From: Rhizobium leguminosarum
Lineage (GTDB): Bacteria > Pseudomonadota > Alphaproteobacteria > Rhizobiales > Rhizobiaceae
Length of the DNA stretch: 64,000 bases
Reading direction: 5' to 3'
Assembly: GCF_002953715.1 (NCBI RefSeq)
Contig: NZ_CP025012.1
Location: 4,761,001 to 4,825,000 of the forward strand
Made by a program: the position numbers and the translations under genes. Shown piece after piece: positions 1 through 9,024 of this stretch (positions are counted from its first letter, which is position 1; every line of letters starts with the position of its first letter). The notes beneath the pieces were generated by a model. It was given only the letters and a program-made list of their open reading frames with translations. It made no database searches and was not told where the DNA came from.

Positions 1-1453
1 CCACCTCGGCTCCATCCTCGACCGAGAGATCGAGCCCATCGAGATGCAGGGTCATGCTGTCGCTGGCAAGCGTCAGATGTTGGTCCTTCCAGCCGATGCG
101 GCCTCCAAAGGGTGCAGCAATCGTGTTGCCTGCCGCGAGACATATGTCGATATGCAGGGCGCAGGTCGCCTGTCCCGTCGCATTTCCCAAGCTCGCGCGG
201 GAAAGCCGATATTCGCCATAGCGCGTCGCTGCGATGCCGTTTTCGGTTGCCACGCGGGCAAGCAGCCGCCAGTCCATGTCGGTATTCAGCCAGTTGCCGG
301 CAGAAAAATGCGGGCTCCGCACCCCAAGGTCGACATAGGCGATCCCGGCGGGTTCGATGTCGGGCAGCAACGGCAGCCATCCCGATGCTTCCGGGGCGGC
401 GACATTTGCGCCGGCCGCCTTGAGGATCGCGGCTTCCATGAGTTCGAAGGGAACGGACATGGCCGTATCGAAGATCGCCCGCTCGTGCTCGAGATTGCCG
501 CGGACATAGTCATTATCGGGATCGACCGAAATCTGCTGCTCGCTGCTGGCAACGAGAATGACCGCGCGCGCGACGGTCAACGGCCAGAGCGCCTTCAGCT
601 CCTCCCCGGTCAGTGGATAGATCGCCTGATAGGCGGTGACGGCTGGCAGGATATGAAAAGGGTCGCCATCCGCCTGATGCAGCAGCGAAGCGCATGTGAC
701 GGCGAGGTCGCCGACCAGCCAGCCGCGGATGATGTCGCCGAAATCGATCACCCCGTCGGGGATCGTATGGCCACGGGCGTCGCGGTGGCCGACGACATTG
801 TCGCCGGTGACGTCATGATGCACGGCCTGCAGCCGAAGCGATGGCGCCAACGGCTGGATGCGGCGAATGGCCATGACCATGGTCTTGGCGATCCGGTCTC
901 GCGCCGCACTGTCGGTGATCGCAGACAGCAGCTGCACCGCGACCGGCCCGGCGCGCCTGAGATCCCATTGCAGGCTGCGGTCGAGACCGGGATGGTTGAA
1001 ATCGGCAAGCGCCAGCGCCAGCCTGGCGCAGAGCGCGCCCAGCGCCGCCACGGAAGCCGGCGCCAGATAGGTCAGCTCCGTCAGTCCCTGGCCTTCCAGA
1101 TATTCCAGCAGCCGGACCTGATAGCCCCGCCCGCGCACGGTCAGGACGACGATCTCCCGCCCTTCATTGGTGGGGATCACCTTCGGAACGCGCGGCGCAT
1201 CCTGCCGGCTTTTGAGGTGACGGATCGCCGCATTCTGCGCTTCGAGCTCGCGGATCTCGTAGGCGGCATGGCAGATCTTCAGGACGTAGCGGCCACGATC
1301 GTTATCGACGCGATAGTTTCGATCCTGCTGGCTGCCGAGTTCGGTAAGCGTGCCGGAGAGGCTGTAATGAGCAAGGAGGATCTCTTCCGCGTCGCTAGCG
1401 GTGACGTCGGGACGCGGCAGCGCCATGCGATCAACAAGCGCCTCGTCGGTCAT
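1..1453 (-). CDS. Phosphotransferase / M23-like fusion protein, N-terminal part (runs off the window)
   Basis: An open frame of about 484 codons runs from an ATG at 1453 to the window edge without a stop. The first ~330 residues look like an aminoglycoside/choline-kinase-type phosphotransferase: a catalytic loop reading HHDVTGDN is followed about 17 residues later by DFGD (metal-binding Asp). The last ~100 residues visible resemble the start of an M23 (LytM-type) peptidase domain. This order is known from long three-domain rhizobial proteins that end in a class III PLP aminotransferase; that last part would lie outside the window, so it is inference. The substrate is unknown. It lies 5' of nothing else on this strand; purU is the next gene upstream, 120 bp away. 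Confidence 0.75.
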   Translation of the reverse strand, partial: MTDEALVDRMALPRPDVTASDAEEILLAHYSLSGTLTELGSQQDRNYRVDNDRGRYVLKICHAAYEIRELEAQNAAIRHLKSRQDAPRVPKVIPTNEGREIVVLTVRGRGYQVRLLEYLEGQGLTELTYLAPASVAALGALCARLALALADFNHPGLDRSLQWDLRRAGPVAVQLLSAITDSAARDRIAKTMVMAIRRIQPLAPSLRLQAVHHDVTGDNVVGHRDARGHTIPDGVIDFGDIIRGWLVGDLAVTCASLLHQADGDPFHILPAVTAYQAIYPLTGEELKALWPLTVARAVILVASSEQQISVDPDNDYVRGNLEHERAIFDTAMSVPFELMEAAILKAAGANVAAPEASGWLPLLPDIEPAGIAYVDLGVRSPHFSAGNWLNTDMDWRLLARVATENGIAATRYGEYRLSRASLGNATGQATCALHIDICLAAGNTIAAPFGGRIGWKDQHLTLASDSMTLHLDGLDLSVEDGAEV

Positions 1454-1574
1454 GACACCCCTCCCCGCAGCATGATTCGATTACCTATTGAACGAGATAA
1501 TCAAGTACTTGCCGCCGGCAGGCAACGGGAGATTGTCATTCACCAGCAAAAGAGATGCAGGGTCTGGGCGGCGC

Positions 1575-2459
1575 TCAACCCATGCGTTCGGAGGCGTAGC
1601 CGCCGGGGCTTGCCGGAAAGACCACGGTGCGGTTGCCGTTCAGGAAGGTGCGGTGGTGGATATGGGCATGGATGGCACGCGCCAGCACCTGGCTTTCGAC
1701 GTCGCGGCCGATCGAGACGTAGTCGTCGGGCGACTGCGCATGGGTGATCCGCGCCGTGTCCTGCTCGATGATCGGGCCTTCGTCGAGATCGGCGGTGACG
1801 TAATGCGCCGTCGCCCCGATCAGCTTCACGCCTCGGCCGTAGGCCTGCTTGTAAGGATTGGCGCCCTTGAAGCTCGGCAGGAAGGAATGATGGATGTTGA
1901 TGATCCGGCCGGACATTTTCTGGCACATCGCATCCGAAAGCACCTGCATGTAACGGGCGAGCACAATCAGCTCAGTGCCGGTCTGTTCGACGATATCCAT
2001 GATCTGGCCTTCGGCCTGAAGCTTGTTCTCCTTCGTCACCTTGATGTGGTGGAAGGGGATGTCGTGGTTGACCACGACCTTCTGGTAGTCGAAATGGTTG
2101 GAGACGACGCCGACGATATCGATCGGCAGCGCGCCGATCTTCCAGCGATAAAGCAGGTCGTTGAGGCAATGGCCGAAGCGCGACACCATCAGCAGCACCT
2201 TCATGCGGGCGTTGCCGTCATGGATTTCGGCATCCATGGCGAACCGCTTGGAGATCGGCTCGAAGCCTTCCTTGAGTTCGGCAAGCGGCACGCCTTCCTC
2301 GGAGATGAAGCTCACCCGCGTGAAGAACTTGCCGGTATCCAGATCGTCGAACTGCGAGCTGTCGACGATGTTGCAGCCCTTGTCGGCCAGATAGCTCGAA
2401 ATCGCCGCGACGATGCCGCGCGTCGATTTGCAGGATACCGTCAATACGTAACTTGTCAT
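1575..2459 (-). CDS. purU: Formyltetrahydrofolate deformylase
   Basis: The 294-residue protein has the PurU layout: an N-terminal ACT domain (residues ~1-85, opening MTSYVLTVSCKSTRGIVAAI) followed by a formyl-transferase-type hydrolase domain. The active-site region has the expected motif HHSFLPSFKGANPY and a later Asp in TADLDEGP. The enzyme hydrolyses 10-formyl-THF to THF and formate in the cytoplasm, balancing one-carbon pools and supplying formate to purine synthesis. Length matches the family (280-295). It appears monocistronic or distally coupled to the phosphotransferase fusion downstream. The 216 bp upstream hold no recognised regulatory RNA. Confidence 0.95.
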   Translation of the reverse strand: MTSYVLTVSCKSTRGIVAAISSYLADKGCNIVDSSQFDDLDTGKFFTRVSFISEEGVPLAELKEGFEPISKRFAMDAEIHDGNARMKVLLMVSRFGHCLNDLLYRWKIGALPIDIVGVVSNHFDYQKVVVNHDIPFHHIKVTKENKLQAEGQIMDIVEQTGTELIVLARYMQVLSDAMCQKMSGRIINIHHSFLPSFKGANPYKQAYGRGVKLIGATAHYVTADLDEGPIIEQDTARITHAQSPDDYVSIGRDVESQVLARAIHAHIHHRTFLNGNRTVVFPASPGGYASERMG

Positions 2460-2675
2460 GTCTTACCCTCTTCCCTCTCCAAGGCCGCCGCCGTGCTTAA
2501 AACAAAGCCCGGGCCGCGAATAGGCCGTCGTGCTTTCATTCATGCGACAAATTGCAAGAGAAACCATCACACTTCTGCAAGTTCTCTCATTGCCAAGTCT
2601 GAAGCTTAGGAGAAGTTGCGCGAAAAACTGTACCGTCAGCGCCGCTTGGATGCGTATTCTCGCCTTCGACGCGCT

Positions 2676-3692
2676 TTAGGCCGGCGGGCGGCTCGCCACT
2701 GCGACCTTCCGGCGCGGCGAGGTGATCTCATGGATGATCGCACCGCCGATCGACGAGAGCACCAGCGAGAGGATGACGAAGAGCACCGGTTGCTGCAGGA
2801 TGCCGATCGGCAGGCGATCGGCGGCGACCCTGAGAAAAGCCAGGGTGAAGGCGTGGGTGATATAGATGCTGTAGGAGCAGTCGCCGAGATAATTCAGCCA
2901 TCCCACAACCGGCAGTCTGGAAAAGTCGATGGAGATCGCGCCGTAGACGATGAAGATCGCCGGGATTCCCCAGGCATAGAACCGGCTTTCCGGCGGCATC
3001 AGCGCCTCGTTGATGAAGAGAAAGGCGAAGCCCATGGCAAGGGCCGCCCAAGCCCAGCGGTTCGGCAGCAGGACCTTCTGTCCGTAGAGCCAGCCGAGCA
3101 CGACACCGGCGAGAAACTCCAGCATGATCGGCTCGCGGTAGAACCGGGTCACAGTCGTTTCCGGCAGCAGCCGGCAGGCGATTAGGATGACGGCAAAGAC
3201 GGCAAACATCGCCGGGATGCGGCGAACTTCCTGTAGCGGCAGCAGGAGCGCGAAGACGAAGTAGAAAAACATTTCGTAATTCAGCGTCCAGCCCGGAACG
3301 ACCACCGGTGTGATCGTGCTGGGATCGGCGGGATTGGCCCATGGCAGGAAGAACAGCGAGGCGATGAGATGCGGCAGGTCGAACACCGTCGATTTCAGCA
3401 ATGACGGGGCCACCAGCGCCACAGTCGCCGAAAACAGCGTCGCCAGCCAGTAGAGCGGCACGATCCTTTTGATGCGCCGGCGGGCGAAATCGACCGGGCT
3501 CATCGCGCGTCCGCTCGTCGTCAGCCACATCACGAAACCGCTGAGGACGAAGAAGATGTCGACGCCGGTTTCGCCATAGATGAAGGCGGTGGCGTCGACT
3601 GCGGGATTGACCTTGGCGAGCTGCAATATTGCGTGGAAATAGACGACCATCAGCGCCGCGATGGCGCGCAGATATTGAAGCTGGACAAGCAT
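2676..3692 (-). CDS. Acyltransferase 3 family membrane protein, ExoZ-like
   Basis: A 338-residue polytopic membrane protein of the acyltransferase-3 (OafA/NodX/ExoZ) family. The opening MLVQLQYLRAIAALMVVYFHA is the family signature with the conserved Arg and His of the first membrane segment, and GVDIFFVLSGFVMW follows at ~43. About ten hydrophobic segments are visible and the C-terminus is basic. Members transfer acetyl or succinyl groups to exported polysaccharide at the cytoplasmic membrane; ExoZ acetylates succinoglycan. The neighbouring polymerase, GH5 hydrolase and Wzz-like genes support a role in decorating an exopolysaccharide. The exact acyl group and target cannot be read from the sequence. 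Confidence 0.85.
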   Translation of the reverse strand: MLVQLQYLRAIAALMVVYFHAILQLAKVNPAVDATAFIYGETGVDIFFVLSGFVMWLTTSGRAMSPVDFARRRIKRIVPLYWLATLFSATVALVAPSLLKSTVFDLPHLIASLFFLPWANPADPSTITPVVVPGWTLNYEMFFYFVFALLLPLQEVRRIPAMFAVFAVILIACRLLPETTVTRFYREPIMLEFLAGVVLGWLYGQKVLLPNRWAWAALAMGFAFLFINEALMPPESRFYAWGIPAIFIVYGAISIDFSRLPVVGWLNYLGDCSYSIYITHAFTLAFLRVAADRLPIGILQQPVLFVILSLVLSSIGGAIIHEITSPRRKVAVASRPPA

Positions 3693-3709
3693 CGAGCGTC
3701 TTGCTCCCT

Positions 3710-3822
3710 AGAGCATGATGCCGAAAAGTGTGGGCGGTTTTCGGACGACATCATGCTCTTTTCTTTGATTTAGAACAGGATTCAGATTTTAGGCCGATCC
3801 GGCCTAAAATCATCCTGTTCTA
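3710..3822. repeat. RIME-type intergenic mosaic element, copy 1
   Basis: Two adjacent palindromes form this ~112-bp unit. The first arm pair is gagcatgatg (3711) / catcatgctc; the second is agaacaggat / atcctgttct, with an inner taggccg..cggccta stem. Near-identical units lie at 23890, 34024 and 44700, and a half unit at 60119. Size and two-palindrome structure match RIME1 described from Rhizobium. It sits between the acyltransferase and the polymerase gene. Confidence 0.85.
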
Positions 3823-3850
3823 GGGCTCGCGCGGACAGGCGCCGCTGCGG

Positions 3851-5131
3851 TCAATTCAATAGATCTGCCGGACGACCCTGCCGGATGCGCGGGCTGTCGT
3901 GGAAGCGCATATATCCGACGACGAACCATAGGAGACCGGCGATCTTCATCGAGAAGACCGCGGTTCCCCCGATCATCATATTCAGAAAAATGAAAAGAGA
4001 AAGTGAATGGGCGCAGCGCCGCTGTGCCGCCGTGCGCCCGGCGGGAAAGAGGCAGACGAACAGCCATAAGGCGATGACGCCGAAGATCGTCGCCGCGTAG
4101 ATCAGGTAGACATAGCCGCTGTCGGCGAATTCGGCGACCCGGTCGACCGAAAGTCCAAGGATGGCAAGCGGATCGAGCTCCATGATCTTCTTCATCGTCA
4201 AGTTGATGCGGCCGGTGAAATTGTCGCCCGTCGCATTGGGTTTCATCACGTAGACGAGGAAGCCGGCAGCGACGATCAGCGGCATCAGCGCCAGATTGAA
4301 ATTCTTCGGGATCTTCGGAAAGACGAAATAGCCGACGATGCAGGCAAAGCAGAAGATCAGCATCGTGCGCGTGTCGTTCGTCACCAGGATCAGCACGGCC
4401 GTGCCGATCATCAGCAGCCGGTCCCAGCGGCCGAGCCTCTCCCACATCGAAATCAGGTAGACCGCGATCACGCCGCAGAAATTGGCCAGCGACACCTGTT
4501 CGAGGAAGATCGACGAAGAACGATGGTCGATGATGCCGAAGGAGAAGCGCTCGGGAAAGCCGAGCGCGTTCTGAAAGAGGCCGGTTGTGTTGTAGCTCAG
4601 CGGCAGCAGCCCGCGCGTATTGGCGAAATAATCGGACGGGTGGACGATGCTGACATAGAACGGCACGCTGATGATCTCGAAGATCAGGAAGATCATGACG
4701 GCAAGACTTGCCCAGCGAAAGGCGAGTTTCATCGTTTTCTCGTTGCTCCAGCCGCCGAGCCCGGTAAAGCAGAAGATGATCAGCACATTGCGGAAATGAT
4801 CGATGAACAGCATGCGGTTGAGCACGCTGACATAGATGGTCACGATGAGCGTGAACAGCAGGAACAGAAAGGCCGGCAGGTCAGTCTCGTAGATCCCCTT
4901 GTGCAGGATGTAGATGATGGCGCTCGCCATGATCAGGCCTTCGCTGGCGGCGACATGCGTCATCGAAAGCGGCACGATGTTGTGGTTGATGAAGGCCAGA
5001 ATGCCGTTATAGAGCACGGAGAGCAGGCCGAGCCAGAGCACCGTATGATCGGTGCGTGATGTCTCGCGGGCAGCATCGAGCCGGTTGCCCGCTGCCGTGA
5101 ATGTTGCTGTCCTGTGATCGACGACTGCCAT
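3851..5131 (-). CDS. Exopolysaccharide polymerase / O-antigen-ligase-like membrane protein
   Basis: About 426 residues with ten or more hydrophobic segments, and a large loop late in the chain (NATGDNFTGR region) followed by more membrane segments, as in Wzy/ExoQ/WaaL-type proteins. These act at the periplasmic face of the inner membrane and polymerise or ligate undecaprenyl-linked glycans. I chose the ATG at 5131 because GAGGA lies seven bases upstream; an ATG at 5137 overlaps the upstream stop as ATGA but has no spaced ribosome site, and an open extension reaches 5266. The gene is translationally coupled to the GH5 gene. Family assignment rests on topology and context rather than a diagnostic motif. 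Confidence 0.7.
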   Translation of the reverse strand: MAVVDHRTATFTAAGNRLDAARETSRTDHTVLWLGLLSVLYNGILAFINHNIVPLSMTHVAASEGLIMASAIIYILHKGIYETDLPAFLFLLFTLIVTIYVSVLNRMLFIDHFRNVLIIFCFTGLGGWSNEKTMKLAFRWASLAVMIFLIFEIISVPFYVSIVHPSDYFANTRGLLPLSYNTTGLFQNALGFPERFSFGIIDHRSSSIFLEQVSLANFCGVIAVYLISMWERLGRWDRLLMIGTAVLILVTNDTRTMLIFCFACIVGYFVFPKIPKNFNLALMPLIVAAGFLVYVMKPNATGDNFTGRINLTMKKIMELDPLAILGLSVDRVAEFADSGYVYLIYAATIFGVIALWLFVCLFPAGRTAAQRRCAHSLSLFIFLNMMIGGTAVFSMKIAGLLWFVVGYMRFHDSPRIRQGRPADLLN

Positions 5132-5133
5132 GC

Positions 5134-6183
5134 TCATTTCCTCGCAGGCTTGACGGCGGAGCAAGTGCCGGCATCGGCTTTTGCCGCCTCGGCAAGAAGC
5201 CGCATCTGCGGCCGCTCGGGGCCTTTGCGCGGCTGGACGTTGAAGGGCTCGTCCGCCGGCCACCATTCGCCGGCCGCCCAGTAGGACCAGCCGAGCCAGA
5301 CGTCGCTATTACCAGACATGGTGGCGTAGATTTCGGTCAACCCGCTCATGCAGTCCTTGTCGGCGGAGGCGCCGAATTCGCCGAGAAAGCCGCGTTTGTG
5401 GTTCCGCTTCAGCCAGGCAGTGACCCCGGCGATCGCCTCGACCGCAGCAGTCGAGCCTTCGCAGGTCGGATGGGTGCCGGAGGAATCGGCGTCGAGATAC
5501 TGGTGAACCTCATAAGCGTAGAAATCGAGCGGATCTCGCACACCGAGCATCACCGTGCCGTTGGCGCCGCCGATCACATCCTTTTCCCAGCTGGCCGCGC
5601 CGCTCCACGCGGTGCCCGGCACGAGGATGAGGTTGCGCGCGCCGACGGCGCGGATGCTGCGGATCGCTGCATTGGCGGCATCCAGCCAGTCGGTCGCCTT
5701 GATGTCGTGCGGTTCGTTCATCAGGCCGAAGAGAACGCCGTCCTGATTGGCGAATTCGACGGCCAGCCTTGCCCAGAAATCACCGAAGGCGGCATCTGTT
5801 GCCGGCGCCGTGCCGACCTGGGTCTTGTCGTAGTAGCCGAAATTATGCGGGTCGAGCAGAACCGCCATGCCGTGTTTGCGGATCAGGCCAATGGTATCCT
5901 TGAGCCGCTTGAGCTCATCCTCGTCGAGCCGCCCGCCGAGTGCGGGCTGCAGCCGCTCCCAGCGGAAGGGCAGCCGGACGATCGTCATGCCCTTTTCGGC
6001 GAAATAGCTGATCGTGTCTTCGCCGGGATAGGTGTAGTTGGTGCCATAGGTGCCGCCGCGCTCGCCATATTCGCCGCCGGACAAATTGACGCCGCGATAG
6101 CAAGGGGCCTCAGCCGCAAGGGCCGGCGACGGGATCAGAGCGGCCGCAAGCAGCAGCGCTGTCAGATGTCGTGTCGTCCTCAT
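5134..6183 (-). CDS. Secreted glycoside hydrolase family 5 (endoglucanase-like)
   Basis: The protein (349 aa from the preferred start) opens with a cleavable signal peptide ending near ALAA. The body is a GH5 TIM barrel: RGVNLSGGE near the start, the acid/base Glu in LMNEPH (~157) and the nucleophile Glu in GFLGEFG (~269) are both present, so it should be catalytically competent on a beta-1,4-glucan-like chain in the periplasm or outside. The start at 6183 is preferred over 6189 because GAGG sits six bases before it. Coupling to the polymerase gene suggests trimming of the polymer made here rather than scavenging of plant cellulose. Confidence 0.88.
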   Translation of the reverse strand: MRTTRHLTALLLAAALIPSPALAAEAPCYRGVNLSGGEYGERGGTYGTNYTYPGEDTISYFAEKGMTIVRLPFRWERLQPALGGRLDEDELKRLKDTIGLIRKHGMAVLLDPHNFGYYDKTQVGTAPATDAAFGDFWARLAVEFANQDGVLFGLMNEPHDIKATDWLDAANAAIRSIRAVGARNLILVPGTAWSGAASWEKDVIGGANGTVMLGVRDPLDFYAYEVHQYLDADSSGTHPTCEGSTAAVEAIAGVTAWLKRNHKRGFLGEFGASADKDCMSGLTEIYATMSGNSDVWLGWSYWAAGEWWPADEPFNVQPRKGPERPQMRLLAEAAKADAGTCSAVKPARK

Positions 6184-6317
6184 GGCCATCCTCGCTATCG
6201 CGGCAATCGCAACATCGGCGTCGCTGAAGTTATTTTAACGGTCCGTTAGCTAAGAATTTCTAAAGTATCAGCACCTCGGCTTCAGTCTTTCACGCTGGGC
6301 GGGACACGAGTGCGCGT

Positions 6318-7931
6318 ATGAACCAGTATGACAGGAACAGGGTAAGCCGGCTCCCTGGCTGGCGCAGTTTTGAGCCATCTCAGACTGCGCCGGAAGGCGT
6401 GCGCATGCGCAGTCCCGTCATCCGCCCGGATGATTTCGTCCAGCCGTCGCCCGAACCCGCTTCGCCCCCTTTCGTGCCGCCGGCAAGTATTGCGGAAACC
6501 CGCCAATATGAGCGTCCGGCACCTTCGCCTCCGCTTCCAAAACAACCTGTCGTCGAGGCGCCGCCGAACACAGCGTCCGCGCCTGCCGCACCGCTTCTCG
6601 ACCTCCGCTCGAGTATCGCCGCGATCTGGAGCCGACGGCTGATTGTGCTGGGCCTGGCGCTTCTCGGCGCCCTCGCTGGCGGGGCGGTGGCGCCGCGCAT
6701 CGCCCAGAAATTCACCGCCGTCAGCAGCCTCTATTTCGACCCGCGCCAGATCGGCCTTGCCGATGCCGGCGCGCAATCTTCGGGTCCTTCGCCGGAAATG
6801 ATCTCGGCGCTGATCGATAGCCAGGTGCAGATCCTGACCTCGGGCAATGTGCTGCGGCGCGTCGCCGAAGCCATGAAGCTCGACCAGGATCCCGAATTCA
6901 CCGGCGGCCGCACGGATGGCGCCGCCGTGATCGGCACTCTGCAGAAGGCGCTGGTCATCACCCGTGAGGCCAGCACCTATGTCGTCTCGCTTGCCGCCAC
7001 GACCAACGATCCCGAAAAATCCGCAAGGCTTGCCAACCAGGTCGTTACCTCCTTCACCGAGGAGGAGAACAGCGCTTCGAGCGGCATCTACGAAAATACC
7101 TCCTCAACGCTCGACGGACGCCTCAACGACCTGCGCCAGAAGGTGCTGGAGGCCGAGCAGGCTGTCGAAACCTTCCGCGCCGACAACGACATGGCCGCGA
7201 CCGAGGGCAACCTGATTTCCGACCAGCGACTCGTGTCGCTGAACACGATGCTGGTGACGGCACAGGAAAAGACCATCCAGGCGAAGGCGCGCGCCGATGC
7301 CGTCGCCAATCTCCGCGTCGAGGACATCGTCGCCGGCAACCAGGCGGAAGGCGGCGTCACCTCGCCGCTCGTCAGTCTGCGTCAGCAATATGCCACCCAG
7401 GCCGCCGCCGTCGGCAGCCTCGAAAGCCAGATGGGCACGCGTCATCCGCGCCTGCAGGCAGCCCGCTCCTCGCTGCAGAGCATTGGCGGCGAAATCAGGG
7501 GCGAATTGCAGCGTCTCGCCACCTCGGCAAGGGGCGAATACGAGCAGGCAAAGGCCGCCGAGGACAGCATCGCCAAGGAACTTGCCGTGCAGAAGGCGTT
7601 GCAGGCGAGTACCTCGGACAAGCAGGTGGAATTGAACGAATTGCAGCGCAAGGCGACGGCGGCGCGCGATATTTACGAGACGGTGCTGAAACGCTCCAGC
7701 CAGACGAGCGAGGAGCAGAACTTCAACCAGAGTAACATTCGCGTCATTTCGCCGGCCGAGCCGCCGGTCAAGGGAGACGGTCCCGGAAAGACGATTCTAT
7801 TGGTTGCCGGCGTCATCGGCGGTTTTCTCGCCGGTTTCGTCGTCGGCGCCGGTTTCGCGATCCTTGCCGGTCTCTTCGGCCATCCCGTCATCAGAAGTTA
7901 TTTCAGGAAGTCCCCCGCTGCGGCGGCTTGA
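6318..7931 (+). CDS. Wzz/GumC-type polysaccharide co-polymerase
   Basis: 537 residues. A long Pro-rich cytoplasmic N-terminus (~1-105) precedes a first membrane segment (~108-126), a large periplasmic region with heptad-rich coiled coil (~240-450) and a second membrane segment (~499-522). This is the PCP (Wzz/GumC/ExoP N-domain) architecture that sets chain length and links polymerisation to export. The C-terminal tyrosine-kinase domain of ExoP-type proteins is absent: there is no Walker A motif and the chain stops shortly after the second membrane helix. It diverges from the GH5-polymerase pair, with a 127-bp shared promoter region. The N-terminal Pro tail is unusually long. Confidence 0.88.
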   Translation: MNQYDRNRVSRLPGWRSFEPSQTAPEGVRMRSPVIRPDDFVQPSPEPASPPFVPPASIAETRQYERPAPSPPLPKQPVVEAPPNTASAPAAPLLDLRSSIAAIWSRRLIVLGLALLGALAGGAVAPRIAQKFTAVSSLYFDPRQIGLADAGAQSSGPSPEMISALIDSQVQILTSGNVLRRVAEAMKLDQDPEFTGGRTDGAAVIGTLQKALVITREASTYVVSLAATTNDPEKSARLANQVVTSFTEEENSASSGIYENTSSTLDGRLNDLRQKVLEAEQAVETFRADNDMAATEGNLISDQRLVSLNTMLVTAQEKTIQAKARADAVANLRVEDIVAGNQAEGGVTSPLVSLRQQYATQAAAVGSLESQMGTRHPRLQAARSSLQSIGGEIRGELQRLATSARGEYEQAKAAEDSIAKELAVQKALQASTSDKQVELNELQRKATAARDIYETVLKRSSQTSEEQNFNQSNIRVISPAEPPVKGDGPGKTILLVAGVIGGFLAGFVVGAGFAILAGLFGHPVIRSYFRKSPAAAA

Positions 7932-7990
7932 TGACGGTCGTCGGTTTTCCTACGTCGGAAGAGCGGCCTATCGCCGGCAGGAGAGTTCCC

Positions 7991-8323
7991 ATGCGGCTGT
8001 TGATGATGCTTCTGATATCGATCGTTGCCGTCTCGAGCCTCGCACCGGCGTCCGCCTTTGCCGTCGACTGGACGAAATCGGTCGATTCGGGCGTTCAACC
8101 CCTCTATCCCTATAAGGGTCTTCCCGGCGTCAAGGCGCAGCCGGACAAGAAAGAGGAGGAATCCTACAATTGCCGCACCGAAACCGTGCAGATCCGCCGC
8201 CGTTATGACGAGATCTTCCGCTCCGGCGGCATGCCGACGCTGATGTATGTCTGCGAACGCGACGGCTTCATCTCGATGGACGACAAGGTTCCGCTGCGCG
8301 GCCATTATCAGCCGGTACGTTAG
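7991..8323 (+). CDS. Small secreted hypothetical protein
   Basis: 110 residues from the ATG at 7991, which has AGGAG seven bases upstream; an open frame from 7928 lacks a ribosome site and would bury the signal peptide. The first ~24 residues are a hydrophobic signal ending at ASAFA. The mature part holds two Cys (in YNCRT and YVCER) that could form a disulfide. No family was recognised. It follows the Wzz-like gene by 59 bp on the same strand, so a role in exopolysaccharide export is possible but is inference. Confidence 0.65.
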   Translation: MRLLMMLLISIVAVSSLAPASAFAVDWTKSVDSGVQPLYPYKGLPGVKAQPDKKEEESYNCRTETVQIRRRYDEIFRSGGMPTLMYVCERDGFISMDDKVPLRGHYQPVR

Positions 8324-8328
8324 GCGCT

Positions 8329-9000
8329 TCAGCCGGCCGGCAAAGCCGCCGGATACGCCTGCCGGAAACGTTCGACCGGATGCTCCGTCCTCAGATAGTC
8401 GAAGCCGGCATTTGCCTCCGGTCGATCGACGACCGAATGTTCGACCATGCCTCTTCCTCGGCGCGCCGCAGCGGCAGGCTTTCGGCCGCCGCAAAGCCCA
8501 GCCGCTTGTATGGCCGATCGCCTTTTCATCGTGAGAGAAGACGTGCATCGCGGCCGGTTGATCCCAAGCCCGGAAAACATCCACTCCAGCATTGTCATGC
8601 CGCAATGGAACATGAGGTTGCCGATACCGCTCGCCCGGCCGCGGATGACGTTGTCGAATTCGGCCGAGCCGGGCCGGATGTTGCAGACGCCGAAATTGCC
8701 GAACCGGTTTCCGCCGGGATCGCAAATGACGAATTGGATGCGGTCGGCGGCGGGCAGCGAGATGGTTTCGAGCCACCGTCGCGTGCGGTCCTCGGTGCCG
8801 CTGAACTGGGTGAGGAAAAACGGCATCGACTGGTTGCGCCACGTCGTCAGGTCGTCGATCAGGCCGGGATCGGCAAGCATCGACCTGTCGATGCATTGCA
8901 GATCGTCCACATGCTTGCCGCTATCGTCCCTGGTCGGAAGTCGGAGCCGTCTGGCCGGATCCGCATTGTCCCTGAGACTGACGATATCGACCTGCGCCAT
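8329..9000 (-). pseudogene. GNAT N-acetyltransferase with three single-base frameshifts
   Basis: The start (MAQVDIVSLRDN) and the stretch to LEWMFSGLGINR read as a GNAT-fold acetyltransferase. After that the conserved part continues in other frames: MHVFSHDEKAI in a second frame, YKRLGFAAAESLPLRRAEEE in a third, then GMVEHSVVDR back in the first. One base appears to be missing near each of 8551, 8515 and 8450, and the three losses together restore the frame. The annotated frame is therefore nonsense between ~8450 and ~8551. The neighbours suggest N-acetylation of the amino sugar made by the DegT product. It is either a real pseudogene or a patch of sequencing error. Confidence 0.75.
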
Positions 9001-9024
9001 GAACGACGATCCCTGATTGTCCGC

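Noticed and set aside
44..1747. 567-codon open frame on the plus strand
   Set aside because: It is the antisense shadow of the phosphotransferase-type gene; composition is Arg/Gly/Asp-rich without any motif, whereas the minus frame shows clear kinase motifs.
1488..2609. 373-codon open frame opposite purU
   Set aside because: Antisense of a well-recognised enzyme, no ribosome site or domain.
5101..6249. 382-codon open frame opposite the GH5 gene
   Set aside because: GH5 catalytic residues and a signal peptide prove the minus-strand frame; the plus frame is low-quality.
7898..8896. 332-codon open frame overlapping the GNAT and small secreted genes
   Set aside because: Only the ~15-codon stretch MHVFSHDEKAI is protein-like, and that is explained by the frameshifted GNAT gene.
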